A DNA stretch of 64,000 bases from Brachionus plicatilis (lineage: Eukaryota; Rotifera; Eurotatoria; Ploima; Brachionidae), in NCBI GenBank assembly GCA_010279815.1, contig QEOQ01000212.1, positions 123,080-187,079 of the forward strand, read 5' to 3'. Positions 12,941 through 24,266 of the stretch are shown piece after piece. Position numbers and translations under genes: made by a program. The stretch's first letter is position 1. Each line of letters starts with the position of its first letter. Below the pieces are notes generated by a model. That model was not told the DNA's origin. It saw nothing but the letters and a program-made list of their open reading frames with translations, and ran no database searches.

Positions 12941-14950
12941 TCAATTGTCTAGTAAATTTTGATATTTTTTTAATGTTTCTTCTTTTAATTTTGACAGCCT
13001 TTCTTCTTCATCTAAGCGCGGCTGCAAAGACTTACTATTTTTTATCCGTGTCAATCTATCGTATGGGAAAGGTGGTATTAAAAAATCATTAACATTTTGT
13101 AGCCTTGATAAGGCTACGAAATGTTCAGTCAATCCGGGGTCATTTTTGAAACGTGCTGCTCCATGAGCATGTATTGCTGACCTTGACTGCCATTCATATC
13201 TGTGCCAGCGCCATTTACAGTCGAGTATTTCATCGAAAAAAATTTGAAGAAAATCATTCAAACGATTGCTGAAATACCAATCAGCCAGATGGGGGTTATT
13301 AAGTACATTTTGGTATCGAACTTTCGGGTCATCTGAAAAACCACCGGCAAAAAGCCTATGTAAGTCTTCCCAGTGATTGTCGGCGTATGAAAATTTAAAA
13401 AATACCGTTGCAGGTTTTTTCTGTTCAAAGGTGGCTTCTAATTAATTACGCTTTTGAAACCAAAATGCACCAGTTATGTTTGCTGAATAGGGTGTAATTC
13501 TTTTCAATAAATCAGCACCTAAGTTTAATTGGATTTGGTTAAAATTTTTTATTTTAAAAAAGTTTTAGCCTATTTTAAGATACCTGTGCCAGTTTACACC
13601 ATCTTTTTAAAATTTCCATTTTTAGATTTGCATCACTCTGGTTCTGTTTTAAAAATATTTTAGTCTGGTCAAGTGCCCTATGTCGACTAATTCGGTCATA
13701 TGCCCAAAACTTAAATCGATGAGTTTGCGCAAATGGATAATGGTATAGACCTGTTTTGGGATTAATTATAGCATATTTTAATAAGTGGTTGAATCCATTT
13801 GTTTCTGACACATCCTCCAATCTAACTTTTTTTGTTGGATCACCTTTCCCATAGGGAAACAGTTTTGGAAATATTAATGATGCTATACCATCGAAATTAA
13901 ATTCATTTATAGGCTTTTTTGAAACCCTAGGCCAGTTTAAACATGTTTTTATTTTATCCTTTTCTAAACTGTGCTCTTCGTCATTTGAAACAAAAACGTG
14001 ATTATCTTCACAACACTCATCTTGATTTTCTCCTATAGATGGTCTAATATCAGCTTGGATTTGGTGATTGTTTATAATTTCAGCAAAGTTTACAGGAATA
14101 TTATCTTCTGGCAATACATCAATATTATCATTTTTAATCTTGATATTATATTTCATCCATTTAAAGTTATTTGCTGAAAGAAATTCCAAAACTTTTAAAA
14201 TTCGATTGCTATTAACTTTAAGTTCTTTTCTGGTGTTGTCTTGTCCAATTTTTTTAAATAAAACCATAGGCAAATCTTTTATAGTTCTAGGGAGTTCGCG
14301 TACAATTTCTGTAATGTCTTGTTTAAAGTTTACAACGCATCCTTTTGATACCAATTGTCCTCCAGACAATCTAAATACAGACATTATCGGAATGACCGGC
14401 GAAATTAACATTTCTTCAACCACTGTTAATTCATTTAACAAAATTTTTATTTCTTCGGGTAATAAGTCTAAACAAGGATCCATGTCGTTTTCTGCTGTAA
14501 ACTTTTTTTTAAAAGTGGAACATGTGCTAGATTAATCGAATTTTGTTGGCCATAATTCATGACATTTTGAAGAATAAAATGATTTGAATTCTCTCACCTT
14601 TTGATGAAACATTTTGGTTTCATTTATTGCCCAGTCTTGTTGATCTAAGGGACCATTCTTCTCTGAGTTAAATTCTTTCAAATATTTTACTTTTAATGAT
14701 TTATCTAAGTTTAATCCAATGTCATTAGAATTTAGTATTTGTACATTGCTATTAAACTAATTTGGTTGTACAATTGAACTTATAAGTGATGTTGTTTGAT
14801 TAATATTTTTTTTGGAATGTTTAGGGTTTAGCGAACACTTTAAACTAGTTATCCTTTGATGAGTATTTGAGCCACATTGACAATTATTTTTGCTTAATTT
14901 TTTTTGGTGCATTTAGGAAAAGCCCATTATCAATTGATGTCTAGAAAATA
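12941..14950 (-). pseudogene. Decayed Helitron replicase/helicase gene, N-terminal half
   Basis: Reading down the minus strand, a Cys motif of the form CxCGSxTHxR...CxLN (about 14882-14824) is followed by ENDMDPCLDLLPEE (14483 region) and PIMSVFRLSGGQ, typical of the region ahead of the Helitron Rep domain. Then come DADLLKRITPYSA-like and FSYADNHWEDLHRLF segments and the HUH motif in YEWQSRSAIHAHG (12941-13261). Rep of Helitrons nicks and religates DNA through the HUH histidines, here H-A-H. Stops interrupt the frame near 14757, 14533 and 13440. A frame change lies between the 302-codon block (13575-14483) and the HUH block. The C-terminal Pif1-like helicase is absent. This is therefore a dead, 3'-truncated copy. 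The family call is firm; exact limits are not. Confidence 0.85.
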
Positions 14951-15280
14951 ATATCAATAATATTGGCAAAACTATTCTAAACCATATTCTTACATGATAA
15001 ATGGAAGCTGAGGTGGGTCTTGGTGTCAAATTGAAAAGCCTTGTTTAAGGAGAAGGTTGATAATCAGTAGACTAGACTTCATGTTGTCTTTTGTGTGATA
15101 TAGGTGTTTTAGGTGTAACATACTTAAATTATTATAGCTATTTAAGTATGTTTAAAGCATACTGACGAGTAATAATTAAGTTTACTGCTATTGGCAGAGT
15201 AGAGAGATATCCAATCTTTAGATCACTTTTGGTTGATTTCTGCTTTAAGGTCAAATAAATATTTCGAAAAAAGGAATCAT

Positions 15281-15418
15281 TTAAATTATTAAAGTTACGT
15301 TTTTAGGTTGAATATGCACTGGACTTGTATTTTGGAAAGCCAATATAAAATTTCGACTAGTTGACTTAGGAGTATTACATGGATTAAATCGAAAATTCAA
15401 TAATTCAGTTATATTCAT
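15281..15418 (-). pseudogene. Small open frame upstream of the Helitron gene
   Basis: A 45-codon frame starting MNITELLNFRFNPCNTPKS has balanced composition and lies on the same strand as, and just upstream of, the Helitron gene. It may be a fragment of the Helitron protein's variable N-terminus. I do not recognise a domain. Confidence 0.35.
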
Positions 15419-15559
15419 TTTATTAAAATTAATCTATAAAAGTTAATAAGTCTAATTGATACATAGTGTTATAAAAAAATCGATAATAATCAATAGAAGT
15501 TTAATTGAATTTAAGAAAATATAAATTATTGTTATGTATTAGGATCAGTTTTTGTTTTT

Positions 15560-15798
15560 TTAGCTGGTCTTAATTCGGACTGGCTGATTGATGTGTCGTG
15601 AATGTTGAGGTAAAACTTTTTGTTGACTTGATTCATGTTGTGCAATTGATTGGTTTAACATTTCGTCTTCAGTTCGTTCATTTTTTTCAGGATCCTTTAA
15701 AGATACTGCCTTTTTTTAAAAATCTTTATCTTTGAGTCGTCGTCATCGTCTTCAAAAATATCTTCTACTTCTTTGTCAGACATTCGATAATAGCGCAT
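15560..15798 (-). pseudogene. Acidic coding relic upstream of the Helitron gene
   Basis: The minus strand reads MRYYRMSDKEVEDIFEDDDD, then after one frame change in an A run continues as SLKDPEKNERTEDEMLNQS and ends at a stop at 15560. The composition (acidic cluster, then Gln/Glu/Ser-rich) is protein-like and unlike the flanks. Its strand and position suggest the N-terminal part of the same Helitron ORF, or a neighbouring gene relic. No family recognised. Confidence 0.4.
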
Positions 15799-16182
15799 AA
15801 GCTTTTTTTTATAACATATTTCAAAAAATGGACTTGTTTGAACCTCTCTTTATATTCCTTTATTTGTGCCTAAACTTTGAAAATGATTTGGAAATATTGG
15901 GACCCGTCCATGTTTTGCAATTAAGAATTAAGATTTTTTAGAATCATGTGTTTTTTTGTTGTTACTTAAATGTTAAATACTCTTAGTTTTTATTCTTTGT
16001 ATTTACAAAAATCAATTTTTATTTGGGCAATCTAGTTAAGACTAAAAATATAACATCGAATTTTATTAATGTCACTGTCAAATTTTATTTAAATTCAAAA
16101 AAAAATATTTTTTTTTGTTTAACCAATCAAATCGACTAGAGTTAGCAATACCCTCCAGCAAAGGATCGAATTTTCAATACTC

Positions 16183-16569
16183 ATGTGTCTGGTTATTAGC
16201 ATCGTCACTTCGTTCCACGTAAAAAGTTGTCTAAAATTTAACGCTCCTTTGTCCTCGACTAATTTGAAAACACCAAACAAACAAACTCAAGTAATTGACC
16301 ACGAGTCTCAAAATCCTAAACCTATAAGTAAATCTGGTAAGCCTAGAGTCCCAAAACCAGCTCAAACAAATGACAACAAGAATTAAAGAAAGCGTACAAC
16401 TGATGCCTGTCTTAGTCTTGATAACTCAACAACCACAAATCGAAAACAAAAAAATATGACGAAAGATTTTTTAACCGAGTCTGAAGTAGAATTTGAGGCA
16501 AACAAACTTCTGGTCAGCTTCCAAAATAGTGGCAATCACTCGACTCCAAATCAATCAATAATCATGTGA
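16183..16569 (+). pseudogene. LINE ORF1-like segment
   Basis: One frame runs from 16183 to 16569 with a single stop at 16384. It is rich in Ser, Thr, Asn, Lys and Pro (for example KPISKSGKPRVPKPAQTN, then TESEVEFEANKLLVSFQ). It sits immediately 5' of the endonuclease domain on the same strand, so it is probably the remains of ORF1 or of the ORF2 leader. No RNA-binding motif is seen. Confidence 0.5.
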
Positions 16570-16684
16570 AAAAAATTTAATCTCTATACAAAAAAAAACA
16601 GACTATTTAATTATTTATTATTTGAAATTCTTTTGATTTATCTCCCTTTTTTTTAATTATTTATTTATATTTATCTTTCTTTAA

Positions 16685-19247
16685 ATGAAAATACAATACA
16701 TAAAAATTGTCGGCTGGTATTGCTTTTCCATTTCGAATAAAAAGGTAATTCATGAGCTTTTTCTCAAAAGACATCAACCGGGCATAGTTTTCTTAAATGA
16801 ATTAAGTTAGATACATTTAGAGCAAATTTTGTCTTAAATTTTTTTGGTTATATTAGTATTCATAAATGTAGAAATTCAAAGGGAGGCGGTGTTGCAATTT
16901 TAATCAAAAAACATTTAAAATTCCATCAACTGAATGATCTTGATTATTTTAACAACGAAATTCTTCTCATTAAAGTTCCGGTTACTTCAGGTTTTTTTAA
17001 AAAAGATCAGGATCTACCAACCTCATCCTAACTTCAAAAACAAAACTCCAGTTTTTTTAAATCAGAAAGTCTTTAAGTATATTGAAGAAAAATATGATTA
17101 TTTTGTAATTGGTGGTGACCTTAATGCCAAACTTACCGGGCTTGGTTCGAATAAAGCAAATGAGAATGGAAAAATTTTAGAAGAATTTATTGAAAATTCA
17201 AGATTTATTATTGTAAATGACGACTCTCCTACTTTTAGATTTAGTTGTCGGGATTACTCTTCTATCTTGGACTTGTTTATCTATACAATAATTTTGGTCC
17301 TTTTTTTAAACAGGTTCATAGCCTCGAATGACGATTTGACGAGTGATCATTATCCTATCGAGTAAGAATTGGGCTTAGAATACTATGAAGTAAAAAAAGA
17401 AAATGGAAATAAACTAGACTAAAAAACGCTGATTGGAAAAAATTTAAAAAAGCCCTAGAAGTTGTCTTTTTTTGTTTTGATTCAAAAGATCTGAATCTAA
17501 GTAATGAAATAATTATCTAAAGTATCTAAGACCCAATTAATTCCGCTATTCCTAAATTTCCGTCCAAAAAATTAAAAAATTCACTGCCTAAAAATACAAT
17601 CTCTGGGTCCGAACCTAACTCATCTAGACCCTTTTGGCAGAAAAATTAATTCCTCTAAAAAAAGTTCTTACTTGAATTATACCCTTAAGTTAATTTTTGA
17701 CTCAAAAGAATTTAAAACAGATGAGGAGAAAGATGAATTGTTTAAAAAATATTAAGTGATAATTCATTTGATCGGTCATTTTTTGTGATTGTTGAAAAAA
17801 ATTTATCCCAAAAAGAGTATCTTAATTCGGAATTATTCAAAAATGAAAATAGATTCTTCCCTAAATTACCCTAAAGGAACTAAAGAATAAACTTAAAACT
17901 ATGAAAGATGAATCAGCTTCTGGCCCTGACAATATTAAAAATCAAATGTAAACCTCCCCTAAACCTTTCTAATTAGGCTAATTGAATTCTTTAATTTATG
18001 ACTTGAAAATAATGATATTCCTGACAGTTGGAAAATTTCAAAGATAACGATGATCCCAAGAAAAACAATAAGCCATGATCCATCAAAGTACAGACCAATA
18101 AGTGTTACCAGCTGTCTGGGTAAAATCCTAAAAAGGATAATTAAAACAAGACTCTATACATTTATGGAATCCAAAGGTTTCATTTGTTAAGAACAATCTG
18201 GTTTCCAACAACACAGTCGTACCTAAGACAACCTTGTGTTCTTAGGCCAAAAATTCTCTGAGACATTAATTAGGAAAAAAAAGTATGCTCCCTTTTCTTT
18301 GACATATCTCAAGCCTTTGACAAGGTTTGGCATATTGGCATAACGGTATCATTTATAAACTAAGTAAAACTGGATTCCCACTCTTTATTCTTGAGTGGGT
18401 AAAGAACTTCTTAATTAATAGAAAGTTTTTTATTAAATTAAATAACTTTGATTCTACTTGTGGAGAAATAGCAACTGGCGTCCCCATGGTGCCGTTATTA
18501 GCCCTCTTTTATCTTCAATTTTTATTAATGACGTACCAAAACAGGACAAAAAAATACAATTCTTAATCTTTATTATTTTCAGATGATTTTGTCTACTTCT
18601 TCATATTTCAGAAATATGGTAACAATTCCAAAGTAATAAATAGCTATACTTGAAAAAGTCGAAACTTGGCTCTACAAATGGAAACTAAAAATGGCTCCCG
18701 ATAAGTGCTGTTACTTAATTTTTTCTAGAAATTCTTCAAAAAATCAGGATCTAGTTCTTAATCTTCTTGGCAAGAAAATTCCATACTGTGATTCTCCAAT
18801 TTTTTTAGGTATAAAATTTGATGAAAGCTTTTGTTTTAACTCTCAGTCGAGTTTATTATGATTATAGTTTTTTTACTAAAAAACTAGTCTCAAAAACAAA
18901 TATCCAGAGGTTACAAGTACTTCAAAATATCTCTATCAATTCGACTTTACCATCGCCCCTTTGACACCCCGTCGAAAATTTTTTATAACTTTCTTGAACA
19001 AACTAAATTGGATCAAATAAAATTAAGGCTAGAAAAACTGTTTATTAGATACTTAAAAAATTGTTTCGGTCACAAAAACGCTTTGATAACAACCTTACGG
19101 AAGAATACGTTGATGTCTTTGTTGAAAGCTCAAGAATACCTGACTTTAGAACTCGGCAAAAAATTTGCAGCAGTGGATAGTTCAAAGCTTGTAACTTTTC
19201 TAAAATATATTTGTCATTTGTTTATTTTGAAATTATTTATACTCTAA
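16685..19247 (+). pseudogene. LINE ORF2: endonuclease and reverse transcriptase, broken
   Basis: The frame opens MKIQYIKIVGWYCFS at 16685, the usual start of the LINE endonuclease with its Asn and Glu catalytic region (IVFLNELS near 16790). The conserved endonuclease GGDLNAK and SDH motifs lie at about 17110 and 17340. RT motif A (FDISQAFD) and motif C (FSDD for the usual FADD) are both present with catalytic Asp retained. At least six frame changes or stops separate these blocks (for example stops near 16810 and 18190). The copy is old and encodes no full protein. Confidence 0.85.
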
Positions 19248-19389
19248 CAATATTTTAAAAATTTTCTAACAATGGTGAAAGGAGTTTAATTACTCAAAAC
19301 CATTTAAAAAATATATTAAATAAACTATTTAAAAAAAAAAAAAAAAAAGTTGTCTATTTCAAAATAAGTACAATATTATAATTACAATA

Positions 19390-20585
19390 CTGGGAAACCG
19401 GTTTAAGTCGAACTTAGCTAAGGGTTCAGGGTTCAGCTGCCTCACACTATTCCGGCAGTTTTCGAACTCTTTTTTAAATTTTTGAAATAAAAACAGCTAA
19501 CCCGCAGTTCACCCACCGGTCAGCCACCACGTTCAGTTTAGTGTCTCTCTTTTCAATACAAAAAAATAACCATTCAACACAATTTCAAAACGCTCAGCTC
19601 AAAATGATTTCTTCTTTACACAAAAATTAAAATTTGAAAAAAATGCATTCAACACAAAAATTAATGGCTTGTTGAAACTTCAACTTTTAAATATCATTAA
19701 ATAAAATATAAAATTTAAAAAAATTTATTTTATTATAAATATTTTTGTGTTGAAAAAATTTCCTTTAAGAATTATTTATAAACACAATTTTTTTGTGTTA
19801 AATATTTTTTTTTTAAATATAACTTTTTGTGCTGATAAGAAATCGAATTGTTTTGAATGTTTTTTTCATTGTGCTACTCAGAAATTGATTGTGCTGAAAT
19901 AATTTTCCCCTTAGTTAAGTCCAAATTTCGTTTAAGTCGAAAAATATTGAACAAATTGGTTGGTTTAGATTGAAATCAATTGTAAAATTTCACTGTTAAC
20001 TCGAACTCGTTTAAGTCGAATATCGCTTAACTCGAAAGAAAAATATGTTAAAATTCGGTTTTTTTAACACTTAAGACAAAAATTAAACTTAAGTTTTTCA
20101 TTGTTTCAAAATATCCCTTTCATTTTATCCGGATACACATTTACTATATCTGAAAAAGATGTCGAAAATATAGCCACAAGAAGAAAAAGACATAATTTTA
20201 AAACATCAAAGAAATAATTGACTTTCTGTAACTGAAACTAATTGAACAAGTTAAATAAGAAGATGAATACGACGATGATGAATCAGACGAACAGTCTCTT
20301 AGACAATACTGTCTCATAGTGAAGCTTATAATTTATTTCAAGACTTAAATTTCTTTGCTACTCGAAACTAAATGGATCTATAGTTACAATTGCAAATCTA
20401 AATCATATTGTCAAGCTTACTAGATTTACCAATAAAACAATCAAAGAATACGTACTTTACAACTTATTCCATTAGTAATAAAAAATTCAACTCTTAATAA
20501 TACTTGTTTTTAATTTTTTTTTCTTACGGTCAAGTCGAAACTTTTTACGACTGCCCTTCGACTTCGACTTAATTGGGTTTACCTG
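19390..20585. mobile_element. Tigger/pogo-like DNA transposon remnant
   Basis: The ends CTGGGAAACCGGTTTAAGTC (19390) and the inverted right end finishing at 20585 agree at about 20 of 27 positions, and TA flanks both sides (19388-19389 and 20586-20587), the target of pogo/Tc1 elements. GTTTAAGTCGAA-type subterminal repeats recur near 19930 and 20005-20030. A transposase C-terminal remnant lies inside (20309-20371). Most of the gene has been lost by internal deletion. Confidence 0.75.
20240..20371 (+). pseudogene. Tigger transposase C-terminal remnant
   Basis: A frame reads DEYDDDESDEQ, then after a one-step frame change LSHSEAYNLFQDLNFFATRN and a stop at 20369. An acidic stretch followed by a short helical segment with HSEA is the usual tail of pogo/Tigger transposases. 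It lies on the plus strand inside the element with matching inverted ends, which supports the call. No DDE core remains. Confidence 0.55.
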
Positions 20586-20859
20586 TAAGTAAATTAAATA
20601 CAAAACTACATTTAGAAAGATGTAAACAAGAGCTAGCAAAAAAGAGAGTAAATAGTAAAATCATCCCATTTTTTTTATCCCAAAAAAAAATCAGAATATT
20701 ATTCCTTCTTCTCAGGAATTTAATAAGAGAAATTATTAAGGCAATTATAATTTATTTAATATATATGAAAAAATTAAGTAATATAATAAAAATTAAAATT
20801 AATCCAAAAAATTTACTTCTCCTAATAGTTAGGATTACTTGAATATCTTTCCAAAAAAT

Positions 20860-21176
20860 CTAGGTCTTTTCTTTGATTTTCCTCAGTTCTTATTTTACTG
20901 ATCAAACTTGCTTTTGCTATTTCTCGGTCCATTTTTGATGCCCGTTGTTTATGGTGCCATTTTTCGCCCATAACCTCTTTGCTTCATTTTTGATATCCGA
21001 ATCTGTTGAAGCTTTATTCTCTCAGCAATTGCTCTTTTAACACGTTCTTGCTCATCTCATTTGGCTTGTCTCATTCTTTCTAAATTATCACTATTTATAA
21101 CTGACTCAATTATATTAAAAGAATCATTATTATCACTGAAATCTGATTCAGCTGAATTCAATTCAGCTAGAAAATC
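20860..21176 (-). pseudogene. Charged coiled-coil-like coding relic, unrecognised
   Basis: On the minus strand a frame reads DFLAELNSAESDFSDNNDSF, then DEQERVKRAIAERIKLQQIR after one stop, and after a frame change WHHKQRASKMDREIAKASL and RTEENQRKDLDFLER. The composition (Glu, Arg, Lys, Gln, Ala) is clearly protein-like, suggests helices or a coiled coil, and differs from the AT-rich flanks. It may be a host gene relic or a transposon ORF. I do not recognise the family. Confidence 0.4.
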
Positions 21177-21223
21177 AAAAGTTAGAAACTTAGCAACTAG
21201 TAGTTGCTAAGTTTCTAACTTTT
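21177..21223. repeat. Perfect 21-bp hairpin
   Basis: The arm 21177-21197 (AAAAGTTAGAAACTTAGCAA plus C) is the exact reverse complement of 21203-21223, with loop TAGTA. It lies at the 5' edge of the coding relic on the minus strand. Confidence 0.9.
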
Positions 21224-21800
21224 TCTAAATTCGCATAGGTTAATTCGGATGAAGTATTAGGAATATTTTGCTCTGGTAAAGATAAGTTTAATTTTTAAAT
21301 TTAAGAAAAAAAATATACTATAGAGTTTGTTTATAAGTGAAAAACCTTAAGAAAAGTTTTATGATTTATTTTTTATACATTCGAAAACAGTTAATAAAAA
21401 AGTATGCAGTAAATTACTAGTATATCTTGAAGAATCCTAAAATTCATTTGCGTTTTTTAAAAAATCTTAAATTCTTGATTTCTGTTCAATAAAGATTTTA
21501 ACTCATAATTATTTAAACTTAAAAGCTCCTCAAATTTTTTAAAATTTTGACTTATCAAATTTAAAATATCAGACTTAGCTAATTTGTTATTTTTTCTGAT
21601 TTTGTTTGATTTTCTTTTTCGTCATTTAGCCGACTTTATATTTTTAGAAAATTTTTAAAGAATAAAAACCCAATTTTAGGGTTTACTGACCTAAACCACC
21701 TTTCACCTAAAATTATAATCGAATTAATCTGTGACATATTCTGGTAAATTTTTGTTAAATTGAAGATAGTTTATTAATTATTCAGGAATATATTTTAAAA
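21224..21800. other. AT-rich DNA without a gene
   Basis: No gene is visible. The 3' part (from about 21660) may belong to the Tc1/mariner relic that follows. Confidence 0.4.
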
Positions 21801-21813
21801 ATAGAGCAGAACT

Positions 21814-21879
21814 CTGGCAAATTCTCCAGACTTAAAACCAATTAATCTTTGGAATGATTTAAAACTGTATAAATTTTAA
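21814..21879 (+). pseudogene. Tc1/mariner transposase fragment (third catalytic Asp motif)
   Basis: The plus strand reads LANSPDLKPINLWNDLKLYK, a good match to the (W)PxxSPDLNPIExxWxxLK signature around the third catalytic residue of Tc1/mariner transposases. Only this piece is recognisable; flanking frames are broken. N-P-I-E has become K-P-I-N. Confidence 0.65.
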
Positions 21880-22284
21880 TGTAGCTGTATAAATTTTGAT
21901 AAAAAAAATTGTCAAAAGTCAAAAAAAAAGTCATTTAATGGTCTTTTGAAAGTCAAATCAGTAATTTGACTTTAAAATTTTTATTTTAGAATTAAAATGG
22001 TATTAAAAACTTTGTCCGTAGCCTTGTAACATTTTTACTTTATACCAACTCTTGCCTTAATACTGAAATTTTTCAGATTGATTTAATTTTATTTTTAACT
22101 AATGATAATCAACAGCTTTTAGTCTTGATTATTTTCACTCTTTTTTTAATAGCCTTTTTGTTTGAAAAGGAAATAAATATTTTGTATGATTTTTTTTATT
22201 TATAAAATAAACATTTTTCAGATATAATCATTCTATGAAATTTAGATATTCAAAAGGATTGATCTTAACTCTTGGAAAAATGTA

Positions 22285-22962
22285 TTTGACGCATAAAAAA
22301 AAAAAATTATAGTTTAAAAAAAAATATAATAGCGCATAAACCAAAAAAAATTAAGTAACGCATAAAGATTGTGTCATTAAAGCATATAAAAATTAGTCTC
22401 GCATCAAATAAAGCAAGTTAAGCATAAAAAAAATATTATAGCATAAAACAAAAATAATTTAATCAATATTTAGAACCGACTTGGCCTTTGGGAGTCGATC
22501 ACGTCTTTTTTTAAATTGAGTTTCTTAGATATTTCTTTCAACGTTAGCCTTACGTTTAGATCGACGATACCGACTGAACCTCCACCGTTTTGTAACCTTG
22601 GTAAACAAAACTTCGGATGAAACTTCCCATTTATAAACTTTTTTACTTTTACTTTTGATTAACGATTAAAGACCTAAAAATTGAACTCGTCATTGAAGAT
22701 GACTATGTACCAATCTTCTAACTGTCCAATTTAGTCTCTGTTTATATCACTCATATCTTTTTTATATTTTTTTTTATCTTATTCTTAATAAATTTTTGAT
22801 TACTTATGCTTGAAATTAAATATTCTTATGCTTTCAAAATTTTTTTATGCTTTATTAAAAAAAAATATGCGAGAAAAAATAACAAAAAAAAAATCTTAAC
22901 TTTTTATTCATTATGCTATGGTTTAATTTTTTATGCTTTATTATTTGTATTTATGCGTCAAA
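22285..22962. mobile_element. Inverted-repeat element with subterminal GCATAAA repeats
   Basis: The ends TTTGACGCATAAA (22285-22297) and TTTATGCGTCAAA (22950-22962) are perfectly inverted. GCATAAA or close variants recur many times inside the left 170 bp, and the inverse TTTATGC recurs inside the right 150 bp, as in transposase-binding subterminal repeats. A 10-bp direct repeat CTTAACTCTT lies outside both ends (22264-22273 and 22973-22982). A Tc1/mariner-like fragment lies inside. The superfamily is uncertain: the internal relic points to Tc1/mariner, while the flanking direct repeat would suggest a longer target duplication. Confidence 0.65.
22540..22730 (-). pseudogene. Tc1/mariner-like transposase relic
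   Basis: On the minus strand one frame reads EDWYIVIFNDEFNF, resembling the second catalytic Asp motif (usually VIFSDESxF), then after two stops PRLQNGGGSVGIV, resembling the H-G-G-G-S-V-M-V-W segment. The spacing of these two motifs is right for a Tc1/mariner DDE core. The rest is unreadable. It lies within the GCATAAA element. Confidence 0.55.
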
Positions 22963-22982
22963 ACCCCCCGTCCTTAACTCTT

Positions 22983-24266
22983 TTAAAATTAAAAATTTTT
23001 ATTATTATTATCAAAAAATTACTCAGGCAATAGAAAAAAGCAAAAAATAAAAAATGAACTAATTGATTTTTATTAAAGAAAGAAAATAAAAGCAAAAATA
23101 AAAATTTTTAAAATATCTAAAATTTCGATTTTCATAAGACACTAGCATATTTACTAAGTATTTTGCAGCTACGTGAAATTTAGTAGACAAAAAAAATTGA
23201 AATTGAGATGAAAAACATCAATTTCTCTTCTAGAAATCAGGCCTTATTTTAATTTATAAAATATATTAAATTTTAAAAATCCTTCAATTTTATTGAATCT
23301 ATTTGCACACTTAAAAGAATAATTTTTTTAAGTTGAAATAAAATTCCATATAATTTGAAATTGAATAGTGTGTTTCTGAGATTTTAAAAAAAATAATTGT
23401 TCGAAAAAATTATCGATTGTTAGTAAAAATTTTAAATTATAAATTTTCAAATCTTCTTTTTTAATTTAGAAAAAATATCAGTGATATGAAATGAAGAATT
23501 TACATAAATTAAAGATATTCTACTTAAATGTTATTTATTGCAAATTTAAAAAAATTTTAAAAATCAAATTTTTTTTGTTAAAACATCGAAATATTACGTT
23601 TATTTTCAGACTCAAATTTTCTTTAAAAAAATTCAAAATTCAGTATTTATGCCTTTTACAAATAATTTAATTTCGTATACTAAAAATATTTACGAAAAAT
23701 AAAATCATTCTTAAAAATGAAATATTCTTTGAATTTTAAATAAATTGACAATTTTTTTTTTGACAAATTAAAGAAAGCATCAAACATTTATGTTTATTCA
23801 TCATGTTTGATAGCTGAGTTTAAATAAAAACACAATAGTGAATTTAAGATAAAACTCCTATTTAATAATAAAACTATTCAAAAAAAAACAATATTCTGCA
23901 AAAAATAAATTTCAAGAACATTAAGGTAAGCTATGGTATTTGTAAAAAAGAGGGTATACTTTACTACAAATTAAAACTGCGTCTGACTTTGTTCTTAAAA
24001 TTTAAAAATTATTAATAACACAATCAATTTTTTATTTTTAAAATATCAAAACACTCTTTTAAAACTTTTTCTCAACTATTTCACTGTATATTTTAATTCA
24101 AATTAAATTTGATTTAATAAATATCTAATTTTTGCCTTGAAAATTCTGAAAAATTTGTAAGAGAAAATGAAAATTCGTCAAAAATTACAAAAGCAAAGAC
24201 CTATGTTCTAAGCCATGAGTGAACAATATTCAATTTTCAACACTGACTAAATTCATATTTTAAACA
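22983..24266. other. AT-rich DNA without a gene
   Basis: No coding region is visible. The part next to 24267 is presumably the 3' UTR and downstream region of the receptor gene; AATAAA-like words are too common here to name a poly(A) signal. Confidence 0.45.

Larger units (their letters stand above)
16183..19348 (+). mobile_element. Decayed Jockey/CR1-type LINE with poly(A) tail
   Basis: This element has an ORF1-like segment (16183-16569) and an ORF2 starting near 16685 with the apurinic-type endonuclease (GGGVAILIKK, then GGDLNAKLTGLG and SDHYPIE). The reverse transcriptase follows (ESASGPDNI near 17910, YRPISVTSCLGKILKRI near 18095, FFDISQAFDKVW near 18300, FSDDFVYFF near 18580, FLGIKFDESF near 18805) and then a C-terminal segment to 19247. 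Eighteen A residues at 19331-19348 mark the 3' end. Many stops and frameshifts make it inactive. A target duplication could not be recognised because the 5' end is unclear. The clade is assigned from motif style only. Confidence 0.9.

Noticed and set aside
13562..13580. Helitron intron between the 302-codon block and the HUH block
   Set aside because: CAG/GTATCT to AACTTAG gives a plausible 67-bp GT-AG intron, but joining puts the next exon out of frame, so a frameshift is simpler.
14068..14535. 155-codon plus-strand frame
   Set aside because: It lies antisense to the Helitron frame, which has recognisable motifs; this one has none.
22806..23033. 75-codon plus-strand frame
   Set aside because: Lys/Phe/Leu-rich translation of the GCATAAA element's right arm; no protein-like features.
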